64,000 nucleotides of DNA from NCBI GenBank assembly GCA_037042185.1, contig JAXQJY010000029.1, forward strand, positions 1,860,001-1,924,000, in the 5' to 3' direction. Numbering within the stretch: position 1 is the stretch's first letter; every line of letters starts with the position of its first letter. The translations under genes were made by a program, and so were the position numbers. The DNA is from Sordariomycetes sp. S80-01Y. Its lineage: Eukaryota; Ascomycota; Sordariomycetes. This document shows positions 45,226-56,581 of the stretch, one piece after another. A model generated the notes under the pieces. That model was not told the origin of the DNA and searched no databases. It was given only the letters and a program-made list of their open reading frames with translations.

Positions 45226-45256
45226 CACTCACTCTCTCTCTCTCTCTCTCTCTCTC
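45226..45256. repeat. CT dinucleotide repeat
   Basis: About 14 CT units (with one CA step at the left), about 125 bases downstream of the RIM15 stop codon, so possibly in its 3' untranslated region. Confidence 0.9.
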
Positions 45257-45381
45257 CGAATCGTGACGTGTCTGTTGTGTTGTGCAAATACCTTCAAACG
45301 CCGCGCTGTCATCCAAACAAAGGAAATTTTGGTACTAGTAATATCATGCCGGTGCCCTCATGCTCGTGAGCAGCTCCCTCT

Positions 45382-48300
45382 TCATTTGCCCGCCGGTCGC
45401 GGTGTCGTGTCGGCCTCCACTGCGCTGCCGCTGTCGAAGCGGCTGGGTCCCGTAGGTCGCGGCGTTGCATCCACGCTGGGCGGGCTGTCGTCCTTCGCCT
45501 CTGGGCTCGCCGTCTTCTCTGGTGGAGTATGCGCTTGCGCCGTGCCAGGAGGTGATCCAAATACAGGTTGGTCCATCTCTTTGGCAGGCGTCGTTGCTAC
45601 CTGCGTGACCACCTCCGGCGTGCTCTCCGACCCGACCGCGCTGTCGTGACTGTTAGCCCGCATCATTTCGATCCCTAGCTTGGAGCTGGGCAGCGATTGC
45701 TTCATGCCAGGGCCGTTGCTGCGCCGCGGCTGTCGCTCCTTGGTCGACGTCGACGTTGACCCCAGCTCCTCATCCTCGTCATCTGCTGATTCCGTGCTCT
45801 CCGGCAACTTCCCATCTGAGCCCTCCTTCTTGGGACCTTTGAGCTTATCGACCGGCTTGGGCCGCTCGCTCCCGAGCTGGGGTGGCGCTGATCGCTGCAC
45901 GGTGAGTTGTGGGATGATGACGGGCGGAGCTTCCGACGTGGGCGCTGCCGCATCGTTCTCCGAGATGCCCAGGCCGCCGTCTTCCCACTCCCCCGTAGCC
46001 TTCCTGCTGGCAGTGGCTACGGTCTCGTCTGTAGTGACTGATTCCGAGTCGCCGAAGACGCTCGACGTCATCGAGTCTTCGCGACTGGAGAGCACAGATG
46101 ATCCTTGCCGCCCGAATGCTGTAGACGAGGCAGACGTAGGGCTCTCATCCGTGCGAGTGTTTGACTTCCTCAGGTTCGACGGAACTGGATGCGGTGGTGG
46201 GGGCATCGCTTGCGACGCACTCTGGCCGCCAGGTGATTCGGGCCGCCAGTGGCACAGGCTTCTGAGCACCTCTGTGAGCTTGGACGAGCTTATCGGCTTC
46301 TCGATGAGGGAATCAAAGTAGTGGGGTGCTTGCAGTTCCTTGAGGTAGGCTGTAATCGCAACGATAGGCGTGTGCGAGTTGGCGTTCTTGGTCTCGCGAA
46401 TCATGCGGGCAACGTCCGTGCCGTTGATCTGGGGTAGCTTGTACTCCAGGAAGATGGCGTCAAACTTGATTTCGCTCATCGAGTACCGCACAGCCTCTGA
46501 TCCATTTGGCACCGAGATGGTGCGACAACGAAGCTTCTCCAGAAGCTTCTCCATGACCATACGCGCCACGGGATGATCCTCGCAGATGAGCACGTCCAGA
46601 GGACGGAAGTTGGGACCTCCGTCGAAGGCAACCTGTGATAGGCGCCTGGAGCTCTGTCGGCGCCTTTGAACTCGGAGAAGTGCATTGGCTTTCTCGCCGC
46701 TTTCGTTGTCGGATGACGATGGCGACATGTCCAGAACCTGACTTCTGCGGCTACGGTGTCGGTGCAGGGCATCCGCAGAAACAGGGCTTCCTTCCTGAGA
46801 CCCCACTGTCAGCGACCGCGAACGGCTTGTTGGCGGGTTGCTGCTCTGTTTTGGAGTCGAAACCATCTTCTGAGGCGATAGGGCCAGCGGTGGAGGGGCG
46901 CCACCGCGACCCTTGGCGGGTGAGCCCGTCCCAACCGACGTTGCTGCCTTTGCGAGGCTTGGAGGGACTTTGGGTATGTCGGTGCCCGTTGCAGGAGGCT
47001 GTAGGTTATTATTTGATTGGTGCGACAAGCTGGAAGAGTTACTTGACGCCTTTCGTCTACCCTCAGTCCCTTGACCGGCGACGAATGAGACGAGCAGCGG
47101 CGAAGATGGTTGCGACGCCCGACTGGGCGAGGCGTTCGAGTGGTTATAGCCCGACGGCGACTGAGGTCGATTGCCCGCCTTCGCGTTCGACATGGTCCTC
47201 TGTAGAGGGTTCGTAGGGTTGGTAAGTACAGGGCTGCCCTCGAGTGACGGTGCCCCTGCTTGACTCCCAGGTGCAGATCCTGTAACAGGACTACCGGAAG
47301 CACCCCCCTTCTTCTGTGCAGCCAGGGCTTCGGCCTTCATCTTTTCAATGATCTCCTTGTTGGCCTTTTCCAGGACCGTCAGGTTCTTGAACGCAAACGT
47401 GCCAAAGTCATCGTTTGCGGCTGGCTCGCTGAGTCTTCTGGTCTTGGAGTCCCTGACATGAGGCGGAATGTGAAGAGGCATCAGCTTCCGATGCACCTGG
47501 TTGAACTGTGAACGGACGCGCGAAAGCGCATCGTGAGGTCGGTCCTGGTACTCGGATCCGCCCGCAGAAGATGATTGGGGTGACAGGTGGTCGTCCATCT
47601 CTTCGGTGAAGGGCTGTAGAACAGCTCCTCGAGGGTCAAAGTATTCGGTGTCCTCGGGGTTCTCGGGCTGTGGTACAAACTGTGCTTCGTCTTCAAGCAA
47701 AGTGTCCCAGTCGACACCGGCGAAGAATGAGTGGTTTCTGATTTCCTCGCCGCCCGACGCGAATTTATCATCGCGATTAGCCCCTAGCCGTTGTGCTGGG
47801 TCCATGCAGAGCAGCATGTTGATGAGATCCTTGGCTTCGTCCGAAATTGGCTCCTCTGGGTCCTCGGGAGGCCACATGATCTTGCGGGCAAGTATATTCT
47901 CAAAGACGTGTTCGGCCTCTCCAGCATGGAAAGGAGGTATGCCGTAGAGGAACTCGAACAAGATGCAGCCCACGGACCACCAATCGCTAGCCTCGTCCTG
48001 CTTATCACCTTTGACCGTTTCAGGCGCCAAGTAGTCGGGAGTTCCGACGAAACGACGACCGGTGTCCTCAGGGTCGAATAGCGCCATCGCCGGTGGCATC
48101 ATATTTGATTGTGGCAGGGGATTGCGAGCTCCAGCGTCCACGCTGATCCGTGAACCAGGCGGCATCGACGACAACTCCGGCGATCCAGACATGACCACAT
48201 GATCGTCAGTGGGCGATTTGGTGGCCGCCTCGTGCGCCGCAAGTTCGACATCGTTCAAAGAGAAGTTTGTGAGCATATGTGTCAGGGTTTCGCTACCTCC

Positions 48301-51300
48301 ACTGTCGCTTCGATGGCTGCTCGAAACACGCCGAGGCTCTTGAGTGGTTGGTCCCAAGCTGAAGTAGGAAGGCTGGCCAAGACTGCCAACCTCAGGGGTC
48401 ATATGAGGCGTGTGTCCCGGTGATGGCGCGCCATGCCCCTGAAGATCTAGTGACGTAGAGCGAGAGGACGCGATTGAGGTCGAGCGCGCAAAAGGACCCT
48501 GCTTTAGCAGGTCTGGAGTTGTGTCATTGGTACCACTGTTAAGGGCACGTTTCTGACGGCCGACCAGACCCATCCGTGACAGACCGAAGTCGGTCAGCTT
48601 CAAATGGCCTTTCTGATCAATAAGTAAGTTGTCGGGCTTCAAGTCTCGATGGATAATGCCCCGGCTGTGGAGGTGCTCGACTCCAAGGATGACCTCGCCG
48701 AGGTATTTCTTAACCCAATCCTCGGGGAGGCCACCAAGAACCTTGATCAAAGACGCGCAATCGCCTCCATTGAGATATTCCATAACAAGGTAAAGGTAGT
48801 CCTTGCTTGAGAAAGTCCAGTATAACTTCGCAACGAAATCGCTTTGCCCTTGCCACATCATGATAGCTCGTTCAGCCTTGACGTTGCCGACTTGATTCTT
48901 GGCGACCATGTCGGCCTTTTTGAGGACTTTTATAGCAAAGTACTCGCCCGTTGACTTCTTCTTCGACAAGTAGACGCTTCCAAAGGCGCCTTTGCTGATG
49001 GGCTTGATGATCTCAAAGTCCTTGATCGAAGGCTGTGTTGATCGTGCTTGAGGGGGTGCCTGGTTGGCATTGAGACGTGGCGAAGGGGGAGGCTTCATGA
49101 CAAAGTCTGATATTGCGGCAGAAGACTGCCGTCGATGGTGCCTGACTGGATGGATAACAGGTGAGCTGAACTCACTGCCGCCTAGCATGGGCGAGCCTTC
49201 TGGTGATGTTACGCCCTCCTGAGACCCAGGCATACCTCGAGGCTTGATACGCAAGGGTGATGGCGGGGGTGCAGGCCGGGACGGTGATTCTTGGCGGCGC
49301 GGCGAAGAGGTTCCGGGCAGCACCAAACTACGACGGTGATGCTGTCGGGAGCTGGCTGCTCGCCGCAGGTCGCCAAATTCAGAGATGGGTGACTCTGTTC
49401 GGGCAGCAGTTCTCGAAGCCAGCGATGATGAACGCAGACTCCCCTCGCTTTCCACAGTGTCGGTTTCCGACAGGACCGTGCTCTCACGCGGGATGTCTCT
49501 GGGTGGCGCTCTCGAAGGAGGCCCATCGACGTTGGACCGCGGTGTTAGGCATTCTCTAGGGCTATTGGATCTGGTAGAAGCCACTTGCGAGCTAGGGCGA
49601 GATGCGCGCGATGCGTTCAAGTCGACCGACCGCAGGGCATTAGCCAAGGCCGACGGACTGTTGATGGCCGGTGCAGCAATTGCAGGGGCTTCATCCTTTC
49701 CGCGTCCTCTAGGCTCTTCGGGTATGTCGAGTGCGCTGGCTTGGCTCTCGGTCTCTTGCTTCTGTTCGGCGTCGGTGTCTGTTTCTTCATCTCCGGCGCC
49801 TTCTTCGCCTTGCTGGACACCTTCTGATTCACTATCCCCGGAGTCACTGTACCGCCCTTCGGCAATACGGGCAGCTTTTCGCATAGCTTCGTCGATACAG
49901 TCCTGGACCAAAACGGCCAGCTCAATGCGAATACGTTCGGCGTATTCGATGATCTTGCGGTGGCGGAAGACTGCATCAACCTTGGCCCTCGCGACCTTTT
50001 CTGTATCGGCGCAAAGCAACGATAGGCCTTGTTCTTGCTCCATGGTGTTCGTGCTCGGCGACTGCCACTGCAATACTTGCGAGATTCTCGATTCGGATTG
50101 TGGCGACTGAGTACGGAAGTCTCCGTTCTCTGTCTGCGTTGCCGTCTCCTTGAGTGACGGCGTGCTGACTTCGCTGGCTGTATCACATAGATCCATCAAC
50201 AGCTCCACGATCCGAGCCTGCGGTCGTCGAACGGCAAAGGATCTTGTCCTAGTATGACCAAAGCCGCTCGATCGATCCCTTGACCGAGCCAAAGATGTCC
50301 CCGGCGAAGATTGTGTCGAGGACGGGGGAGGGCCGATCGGCATGCCTTTGTATTCAGCCATCGGGGTTTGGGGTTGCTCCCCAGTCACGGGTCGGCTCTG
50401 GCGGGCTTCGAGGGCGTCGAGGACTTTGACGATGGCGTGGCGATGCTCGGACAGGTTTTCCTCTGACATCTGTACGTCCATCTCCGCGCGATGCTCCTGG
50501 AGACACAGCTCGGTATGTTTCTCGAACCACCAAGGCTGGATCTGACGCTCGCAGATGCGGCATAGGACGGAGGGCGGTGCTTTCACATTACTGTCGACAT
50601 CCTGCCCTCCACATTCGGTCAACTGGTTGAGGAAGCTTGCGAGAACCTCCGCTCCCGAGCCCAAGGAATCCACGATGACATCGGGTAGGTCGATTTGAAT
50701 TTCGTGAGGTGCAGTCCAGGGCCGAAGCATCCACATGGTCTGCCGTGTGTTAGCAGCTGACGGCGTCTCCGATTAGGCAGTACTTACGTGGCTCTCCCCC
50801 CCAGAAACACTATCGTACACCATTATGCCCTGAGCCTCAAGGTCTACCAGCTGCGACGGTTGCTCATTCTCGACGGTATCACCAGCCTCCAGGTTTCGAA
50901 GCTTGGACAGCGGACCAAGCTCCACGGCAAAGCGAACTCGATGGCTCTTAGAGTCGTCCCTCTTCATGCTTTCCACAATGTCGGTGAAAATGTTCTTGTT
51001 TTCGCTGACCACAAGATCGGACATGGGCACTCCCGTGAGCGAGTCAATCTTGGTCCCGACAAGGTCGGTCCACGATGGACTCGCCCACTTGACGGTGCCA
51101 TCGAGGTTCAAGTCGACAATGGCATTCAGGGTCGACTCAGCAGCCTCACGCAGCTCCTCTCGCTCCTCTCGAATGTCCTGACTCAAGGATCTTTCCATCT
51201 GGCCCGGCTGTGCCCTTAGAGAAGTCACAGCCGGTGGGACCAGCAAGGGAGCGGGTGGCTCCATGGTGACCCAAGAGCCTTCACCTATGGCTCGGTTGAT

Positions 51301-51330
51301 ATGGGCCTTGATATGGTGGTTCACGGACAC
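45382..51330 (-). CDS. rim15: Rim15-type PAS/protein kinase/receiver protein
   Basis: AGC-family kinase that integrates TORC1, PKA and phosphate signals to drive quiescence and stress programmes. Exons 50788-51330 and 45382-50739 (48-base intron, donor GTAAGT, branch GCTAAC, acceptor GGCAG) give 1966 aa. Order: a PAS domain (about 50-150, ESTLNAIVDLNLDGTVKWAS); a C2HC zinc-binding motif in CRICERQIQPWWFEKHTELC; and a kinase domain from about 760 with GAFGSVYLSKK, AIKVLKK, HRDLKPDN (near 878) and DFG (near 896). An insert of roughly 180 residues precedes GTPDYLAPE (near 1085), the split activation segment of the Greatwall/Rim15 group. The receiver domain (from about 1558, RPLDVLICEDHPVARMVMEK) has Glu1613 where the phospho-acceptor Asp is expected (IFLEYKLPQING). 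The start may instead be the downstream ATG at 51264 (MEPPAP). Confidence 0.95.
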
Positions 51331-53266
51331 TGTAGGTGATCGGAGGGCGTAACAGGCGGTCGCGGACAGGTGCGGGTTCTGGCTGGGACGCCAGGACTAT
51401 AGGCCCGCGGGACCACGATACATGACTGACGATGGAGAGTCCCGGCGTCAACAAGATCGCGGCGTAGCTTGCGGTGTTCGGCGGGCGTTGGTCGTCTGCG
51501 AGATCGCACTCGAGACTGGGTCGGCCGGGAGGTTTGGTGAGCGAGTGGAGGATCGGTGCGGAGGCACGGTGGCAGCACACGTCTGACGAGGGACGCGGAG
51601 GGTGGCTGGTGCGGAACGTAGGACGAAGGGAGGGTTTGCAATGGTTGACGACGCGAGATAAAGGGTCCAGCCGGCGATTTGGAGGTTCGTCGGTGCTGCA
51701 ATCGCCGTGAACGAGGGCGGAGGGAACAAAGTTGGGAGCAGCGTGCGATAGGCGCTTCACGATCATGGATGGTGTTGCCAGCTAGTCGGTCGGTAAGCTG
51801 GAAGTCCGCACTGTGCAGGTGCGGGCAAAAGCCGTGAGCAGCACCGTGCCAGCACATCGGGTCCGAAGTTTCAAGAGGTCATTTGAGGAACGTGCGTGGA
51901 GGACAAGACACGGCGGATTAAGCGGGGAAGACGGTCTGAGAGCCAATCACCTCACACCATCCCGAGCCTTAGCAGGAGTGTTGGAAGCCGTGCACTGTGT
52001 CCCCAACTGTGCTCTCCGAGAAGTGATCATCCATCCCATTCTCCAGCATCGTTGCTCATGCTCTGCATCGTGTCTGCATGAAGGCGTCCATCCATCCAAC
52101 CCGACTGACCGCCCTCAGACTGGTCCCCCCTCGGCCGTCCCTGAGGGTCTCGAACCCACGTCCGCGCTCACCCATACTTCGCAATCGCTGCATCTCGCCG
52201 CTTCGCACGACTTGAATTGGCCAGGCGACGGCGGGACGGCCATGCAGACTGAACCTTGCAACAGGGAACAGACGCATAACACAGCATATTGGCCGGGCCA
52301 TGCGCCGCCTCGCAAACGAACATGACATGACATGCGGTTCCTCGTCCGACGACGCCACAGTGGTATAAACAGCTGCCGTGGACGCTGCTACGCTGCCCCT
52401 CGATGCGGAAGGGATGGAATAATGCGTTGGCACCCCGACCCTGCAGACCCAATCATGAGGCGCGTGGGGGAGACATGCAGAGGGCGGATTTCTTAACTGC
52501 CTCTGCTATTCATGCTCACTGCGCAGCTCACATGGACCTGCGAGCTGCATCACGCTGCTGCTGAGCGACTCTTACGCCCCAGCCGCTACCCGACTCGGAG
52601 CTCCAGGCTACGCACGTGCAGGGAGGCCAACCCAAGCGATGATTGAATAAGCTCGACGCCTGCGTGGGGCAGACGGGCCCCTTATGCTCCTTGTCCTGTG
52701 ATGTGCTGTGCTGTGCTGTGCTGCCCTCTCCCGAGCTTTTCGGATCAGCAGCCGTCGTGGAGTGATACCCCCTTTTTCACACTGCAAATCCCTTCTTGAC
52801 TTCACGACAGAGGAGTTGCGGAGTGTCTCTGTCTGTTGCGGGGCCCAACTCTGATCGATCAGGGACGAAATGCCAGATTGACCAATCAAGGTGTTGGATC
52901 TGGCGGTTACCGCCAGTGGTACTGACAGTGGAGGAGTGCCCCGTTGTCGGCGTGCGGAGCAATGCCGCTGCCCACTATTGCCAGTGGTGAGTCCATGTCG
53001 CAATCTTGAACCGAGGATGGCCTCAAGCTGCTTAGAAATCCTGTCGACAACGTTACCGGTTTTAGCCTCCCAGGCTTCTCTCTCCCTAAACTGCACAGTA
53101 TTGGATATAAGTCTGTATGCTCCGTCGCCTCACTTCCTTATCGCGGTTGTGCTGTCAGGAGGGATTGCGAACAAGAGAACTCCCCACGAGCCCCTCACAC
53201 ATTAATCGTCAACACCTTGACGCCAGCAAGTTACTACGTAGAGACAACCACAAGCCCTCGCCCATC
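51331..53266. promoter_or_regulatory. divergent upstream region of RIM15 and the OYE-family gene
   Basis: No gene is recognised in about 1.9 kb. The RIM15 side (51331 to about 51900) is pyrimidine-rich when read on the minus strand, as expected of a leader. On the right, a TATA-like GATATAAG near 53104 lies about 160 bases before the OYE-family start codon. Confidence 0.5.
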
Positions 53267-54547
53267 ATGCCTCCCAGCAAAGCCAATCCAGGGGCAGAGA
53301 ACGTCCCTTACTACACGCCCCGCCAGGACCCTCAAGCAGCTACCCCCTTTGACCCTAACAATGCGCCAACCCTCTTCACCCCCCTCACCACCCGCGGGGT
53401 CACTGTACACAACCGCTTCGTCGTCTCGCCCATGTGTACTTACAGCGCCGACTATGGGCACCTGACGGACTGGCACCTGGTTCATCTGGGGCAGTATGCC
53501 CTCGCCGGCGCAGGAACCGTCATGGTCGAGGCCTCTGCCGTCGAGGCCCGCGGACGCATCTCTCCCGAGGACTCGGGCATATGGCAAGATTCACAGATCC
53601 CGCCCCTCAAGAGGATCGCCGACTACATCCGAAGCCAGGGGTCCAAGCCTGCCATCCAACTCGCCCATGCAGGCAGGAAAGCCAGCACGGTTGCGCCTTG
53701 GGTCGGTAAAGGGAAGAAGAAGCAGGTGGCGGAGAAGGACCTCAATGGCTGGCCAGACGATGTCGTTGCGCCCAGCGCGATCCCCTACGACGAGGGCTAC
53801 CCCAGCCCGAGGGAGTTGACCAAGGACGAGATTCAGGGGCTCGTCAAGGCCTTCGCCGATGCAGCGAAGAGGGCCATTGAGGCTGGCTTCGAGATCATCG
53901 AAATCCACGGTGCGCACGGATATCTCCACACCGAGTTCCTCTCTCCTCTGTCGAACCACCGCACCGATGAGTACGGCGGCAGCTTCGAGAACCGCACTCG
54001 CTTCCTCATCGACACCATCAAGGCTGTCCGCGCCGTCATCCCCTCCACCACTCCCCTCTGGCTGCGCATCTCGGCGACAGAATGGATGGAACAGCAAGTC
54101 CCCGAGTCGTGGGATATCGAATCCTCCATCCGTCTGGCCAAAATCCTTCCGGGTCTCGGCATTGATGTCCTCGACGTTTCCTCGGCGGGGAACCACCCCA
54201 AGCAACGCATCCAAATGCACAACGCCTACCAGACCGACCTCGCAGGTCAGATCAGGAAAGCCATCAAGGCCGAAGGTCTGCAGCTCGCCATCGCCGCGGT
54301 TGGCCAGATTACTCAGGCCGAGATGGCGAGGCAGCTTGTGCAGGACGGCAAGGCGCAGAAGGGCGATGGAACGGTCGAGGTCGAGGGCGAGAATGGTACA
54401 GTTGCCAAGGCCGAGCTTGTTCTTGCTGCGAGGCAGTTCTTGAGGGACCCGCAGTGGGTGCTAAGGGTCGCGAGGGAATTGGGTGTTGACGTGAAGTGGC
54501 CTAACCAGTATGAGAGGGCCAAGCCGAAGCCTACAACACGACTATAG
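53267..54547 (+). CDS. NADH:flavin oxidoreductase, Old Yellow Enzyme family (YqjM-like)
   Basis: An FMN-dependent ene-reductase of 426 aa that uses NAD(P)H to reduce activated C=C bonds; natural substrate unknown. It is a single TIM barrel. NRFVVSPMCTYSADYGHLTD carries the Cys found in the YqjM/thermophilic-like subgroup. GQYALAGAGTVMVEASAVE and IQLAHAGRKAS (FMN contact) follow. EIIEIHGAHGYLHTEFLSPL contains the active-site H-x-x-H-type pair (HGAH). SNHRTDEYGGSFENR is the family signature, and LRISATEW and VLAARQFLRDPQW complete the barrel. I chose ATG 53267 because the protein starts there in the family way (MPPSKANPGAENVPYYTP). An in-frame ATG at 53117 would add 50 Arg-rich residues but sits only a few bases after the TATA-like element. 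It converges with ADE2 213 bases downstream. Confidence 0.92.
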   Translation: MPPSKANPGAENVPYYTPRQDPQAATPFDPNNAPTLFTPLTTRGVTVHNRFVVSPMCTYSADYGHLTDWHLVHLGQYALAGAGTVMVEASAVEARGRISPEDSGIWQDSQIPPLKRIADYIRSQGSKPAIQLAHAGRKASTVAPWVGKGKKKQVAEKDLNGWPDDVVAPSAIPYDEGYPSPRELTKDEIQGLVKAFADAAKRAIEAGFEIIEIHGAHGYLHTEFLSPLSNHRTDEYGGSFENRTRFLIDTIKAVRAVIPSTTPLWLRISATEWMEQQVPESWDIESSIRLAKILPGLGIDVLDVSSAGNHPKQRIQMHNAYQTDLAGQIRKAIKAEGLQLAIAAVGQITQAEMARQLVQDGKAQKGDGTVEVEGENGTVAKAELVLAARQFLRDPQWVLRVARELGVDVKWPNQYERAKPKPTTRL

Positions 54548-54760
54548 AGTATACTGTGCGCTGACATAGACATATAGTAAACAAGAGGTAAATATAAAGT
54601 ATACAATAGAAAAGGCGCCAGTGGAGCATGATTTATGCACTCAACAAAGTAAACGAAGTAAACACACAAAGTAGACACGCACAGCAGCACATGGTAAATG
54701 CAAGGGATGGACTGGGGGGTCATTGATTTATTGTTTCTCATAGTTACCGTTCGATCGCCT

Positions 54761-56581
54761 CTACCTCTTTCCCTGGCTCTCCAGATACGCTTGATAACCG
54801 ACATCCTCCAACTTCGCTGCCTTGGCTTCCACCTCGACCTTCATAGTCTCCTGGTACTTGGCCATCTTTTCTTGGAACTCGGGGTAGTAGGAGCCGAGCA
54901 TCCGCACGGCGAGCAGGGCCGCGTTCGTGGAGTTATTGATGCCAACCGTGGCCACCGGTACGCCACGCGGCATCTGCACGATGCTGTGCAAGCTGTCGAC
55001 TCCATCGAGGTGAGTAGCCTTGACGGGCACGCCAATCACCGGCAGCGGCGTCTCGGAGGCGAGCATTCCTGGGAGGTGCGCCGCGCCTCCCGCTGCCGCG
55101 ATGATGACCTTGACGCCCCTGGCGGCGGCCTTGTGGGCTAGTTCCGTCATGCGCGCCGGCGTGCGGTGGGCGGAGGTGATGGTGCAGTCGTAGGGCACGC
55201 CGAACTTCTCCAGGACGTCGAGTCCCGCGCCCAGAACGTTCAGGTCAGAGTCGGATCCCATGGTCACAACGACGAGCGGACTCTTGGCGTTGCGGCTGCT
55301 GGCGGGCTTCTTCTCTTCCGCGGCGGTGGCGGATGGGCGCAGCTGCGCGGAGGAGGCGTTGAGGCGAGCGAGGCGCATCTGATCAACCTCATTCACAAAG
55401 GGCTCGATGGTCTTCTCTAAATCGACGTCGGCGCTGGAGGTGAAGGTGATGTGGCCGATTTTGCGACCAGGCTTCGACGCCTTGCCGTAGAGGTGAAGAT
55501 ATGTCTCTGTCCCCTCGATGTACTCAGTTCGTGCCAGATGCGAGAGGCGGTCGTGGGAGTCGGGGGCGGCGCCACCGAGGATGTTGAGCATGATGGCCTT
55601 GGAAACCTGTGGCTGGAGCTTGAGCTGAGGCGGGATGTAGTTTAGAATCGAGTGCAGCTGGGCCTTGTATTGGGACATCTGCGGCACGGCCTCGATCGTG
55701 TAGTGGCCTGAGTTGTGCGGGCGAGGAGCAACCTCGTTGACCATGATCGTACCGTCCTCCAGCAGGAACATCTCCACGGCGAAGACACCGCGGCCCCAGA
55801 GGCTCTTGATGACCTCTTCAGCAACGGCCCTTGCCTTGGAGCAAGTCGCAGCGTCGACCTTTCGCGGAGGCATGAACGTCGTCTTGCAAACATCGTCTTC
55901 ATGGACGGTCTCGACGACAGGGAAGGAGTGCACGCCTGTGAGATTGCCGTCGTCGTCCTCTGTGCGGACCACCATGACGGCCAGCTCCATCACGAAAGGC
56001 ACCCACTTCTCAGCGTAGAGCGGCAGGCCACCTAGAGCTTTGATCGCAGCGTCGAAATCCTCCGGACCCTTGACCTTGAAGTTGCCACGTCCATCGTAGC
56101 TACCCTTCCGCGCCTTGACCATGAACGGGAACGCGAGCTTCTCGTACGCTTCGCGCAAGCTATCCAGATCTCCATCGAGGCTCATCTGAGGCGCAATCGC
56201 CACGCCCCTCTCCTGAAAGTGCTCCTTCTGCAGATACTTATCCTGCACCAGCCGCAGGGTCTTCCAGCTAGGATGCACGGGCACCCTTCTCATCTCACCG
56301 GAGGCGTCGCGCACGCCCTTGGTAGCCACCTCCTCGAGCACCTCAGTGTTGACGTGCTCAATCTCGACCGTCAAGACATCGACCTTGGAGGCCAGTTCGC
56401 GGACCTTCTCTGCGTCCTTGAACGAGCCCTCGACGTGGTGGGGGCTTGCATGGATCTTCTTGGCCGGTGCGTCGAGCGCATCGAGGATGATGACTTCGTA
56501 GCCCAGCGGCGAGGCTGCCTCACAGAGCATGCGACCCAATTGGCCGCCGCCGAGCAGTCCGATTGTCTGTGGCCTCGTCAT
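54761..56581 (-). CDS. ade2: phosphoribosylaminoimidazole carboxylase Ade2
   Basis: Bifunctional enzyme of de novo purine synthesis, converting AIR to CAIR in the cytosol. The 606-aa, intronless protein has an N-terminal PurK-like ATP-grasp half (TIGLLGGGQLGRMLCEAASP at the start; DVLTVEIEHVNTEVLEEV; FPFMVKARKGSYDGRGNF; AVEMFLLEDGTIMVNEVAPR with PHNSGHYTIEA). The C-terminal PurE half starts near residue 440 (VVVTMGSDSDLNVL, TSAHRTPARM, AAAGGAAHLPGMLASETPLP, SLHSIVQMPRGVPVATVGI). A short Ala/Ser/Lys-rich linker separates the halves. Both active-site signatures are intact and length is usual for ascomycetes. Loss of this gene typically gives red or pink colonies in yeasts. It converges with the OYE-family gene. 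Confidence 0.97.
   Translation of the reverse strand: MTRPQTIGLLGGGQLGRMLCEAASPLGYEVIILDALDAPAKKIHASPHHVEGSFKDAEKVRELASKVDVLTVEIEHVNTEVLEEVATKGVRDASGEMRRVPVHPSWKTLRLVQDKYLQKEHFQERGVAIAPQMSLDGDLDSLREAYEKLAFPFMVKARKGSYDGRGNFKVKGPEDFDAAIKALGGLPLYAEKWVPFVMELAVMVVRTEDDDGNLTGVHSFPVVETVHEDDVCKTTFMPPRKVDAATCSKARAVAEEVIKSLWGRGVFAVEMFLLEDGTIMVNEVAPRPHNSGHYTIEAVPQMSQYKAQLHSILNYIPPQLKLQPQVSKAIMLNILGGAAPDSHDRLSHLARTEYIEGTETYLHLYGKASKPGRKIGHITFTSSADVDLEKTIEPFVNEVDQMRLARLNASSAQLRPSATAAEEKKPASSRNAKSPLVVVTMGSDSDLNVLGAGLDVLEKFGVPYDCTITSAHRTPARMTELAHKAAARGVKVIIAAAGGAAHLPGMLASETPLPVIGVPVKATHLDGVDSLHSIVQMPRGVPVATVGINNSTNAALLAVRMLGSYYPEFQEKMAKYQETMKVEVEAKAAKLEDVGYQAYLESQGKR

Larger units (their letters stand above)
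43368..45381. other. intergenic: MFS upstream and RIM15 downstream, rich in simple repeats
   Basis: No gene is supported. Open frames here are mostly readings through repeats. At least five separate tandem repeats are listed individually. The left part is the promoter and leader of the transporter gene; the right end is the 3' region of RIM15. Confidence 0.55.

Noticed and set aside
52120-52180. B-box-like GGTTCGAGACC on the minus strand
   Set aside because: The acceptor strand 3' of it has no partner upstream at tRNA distance.
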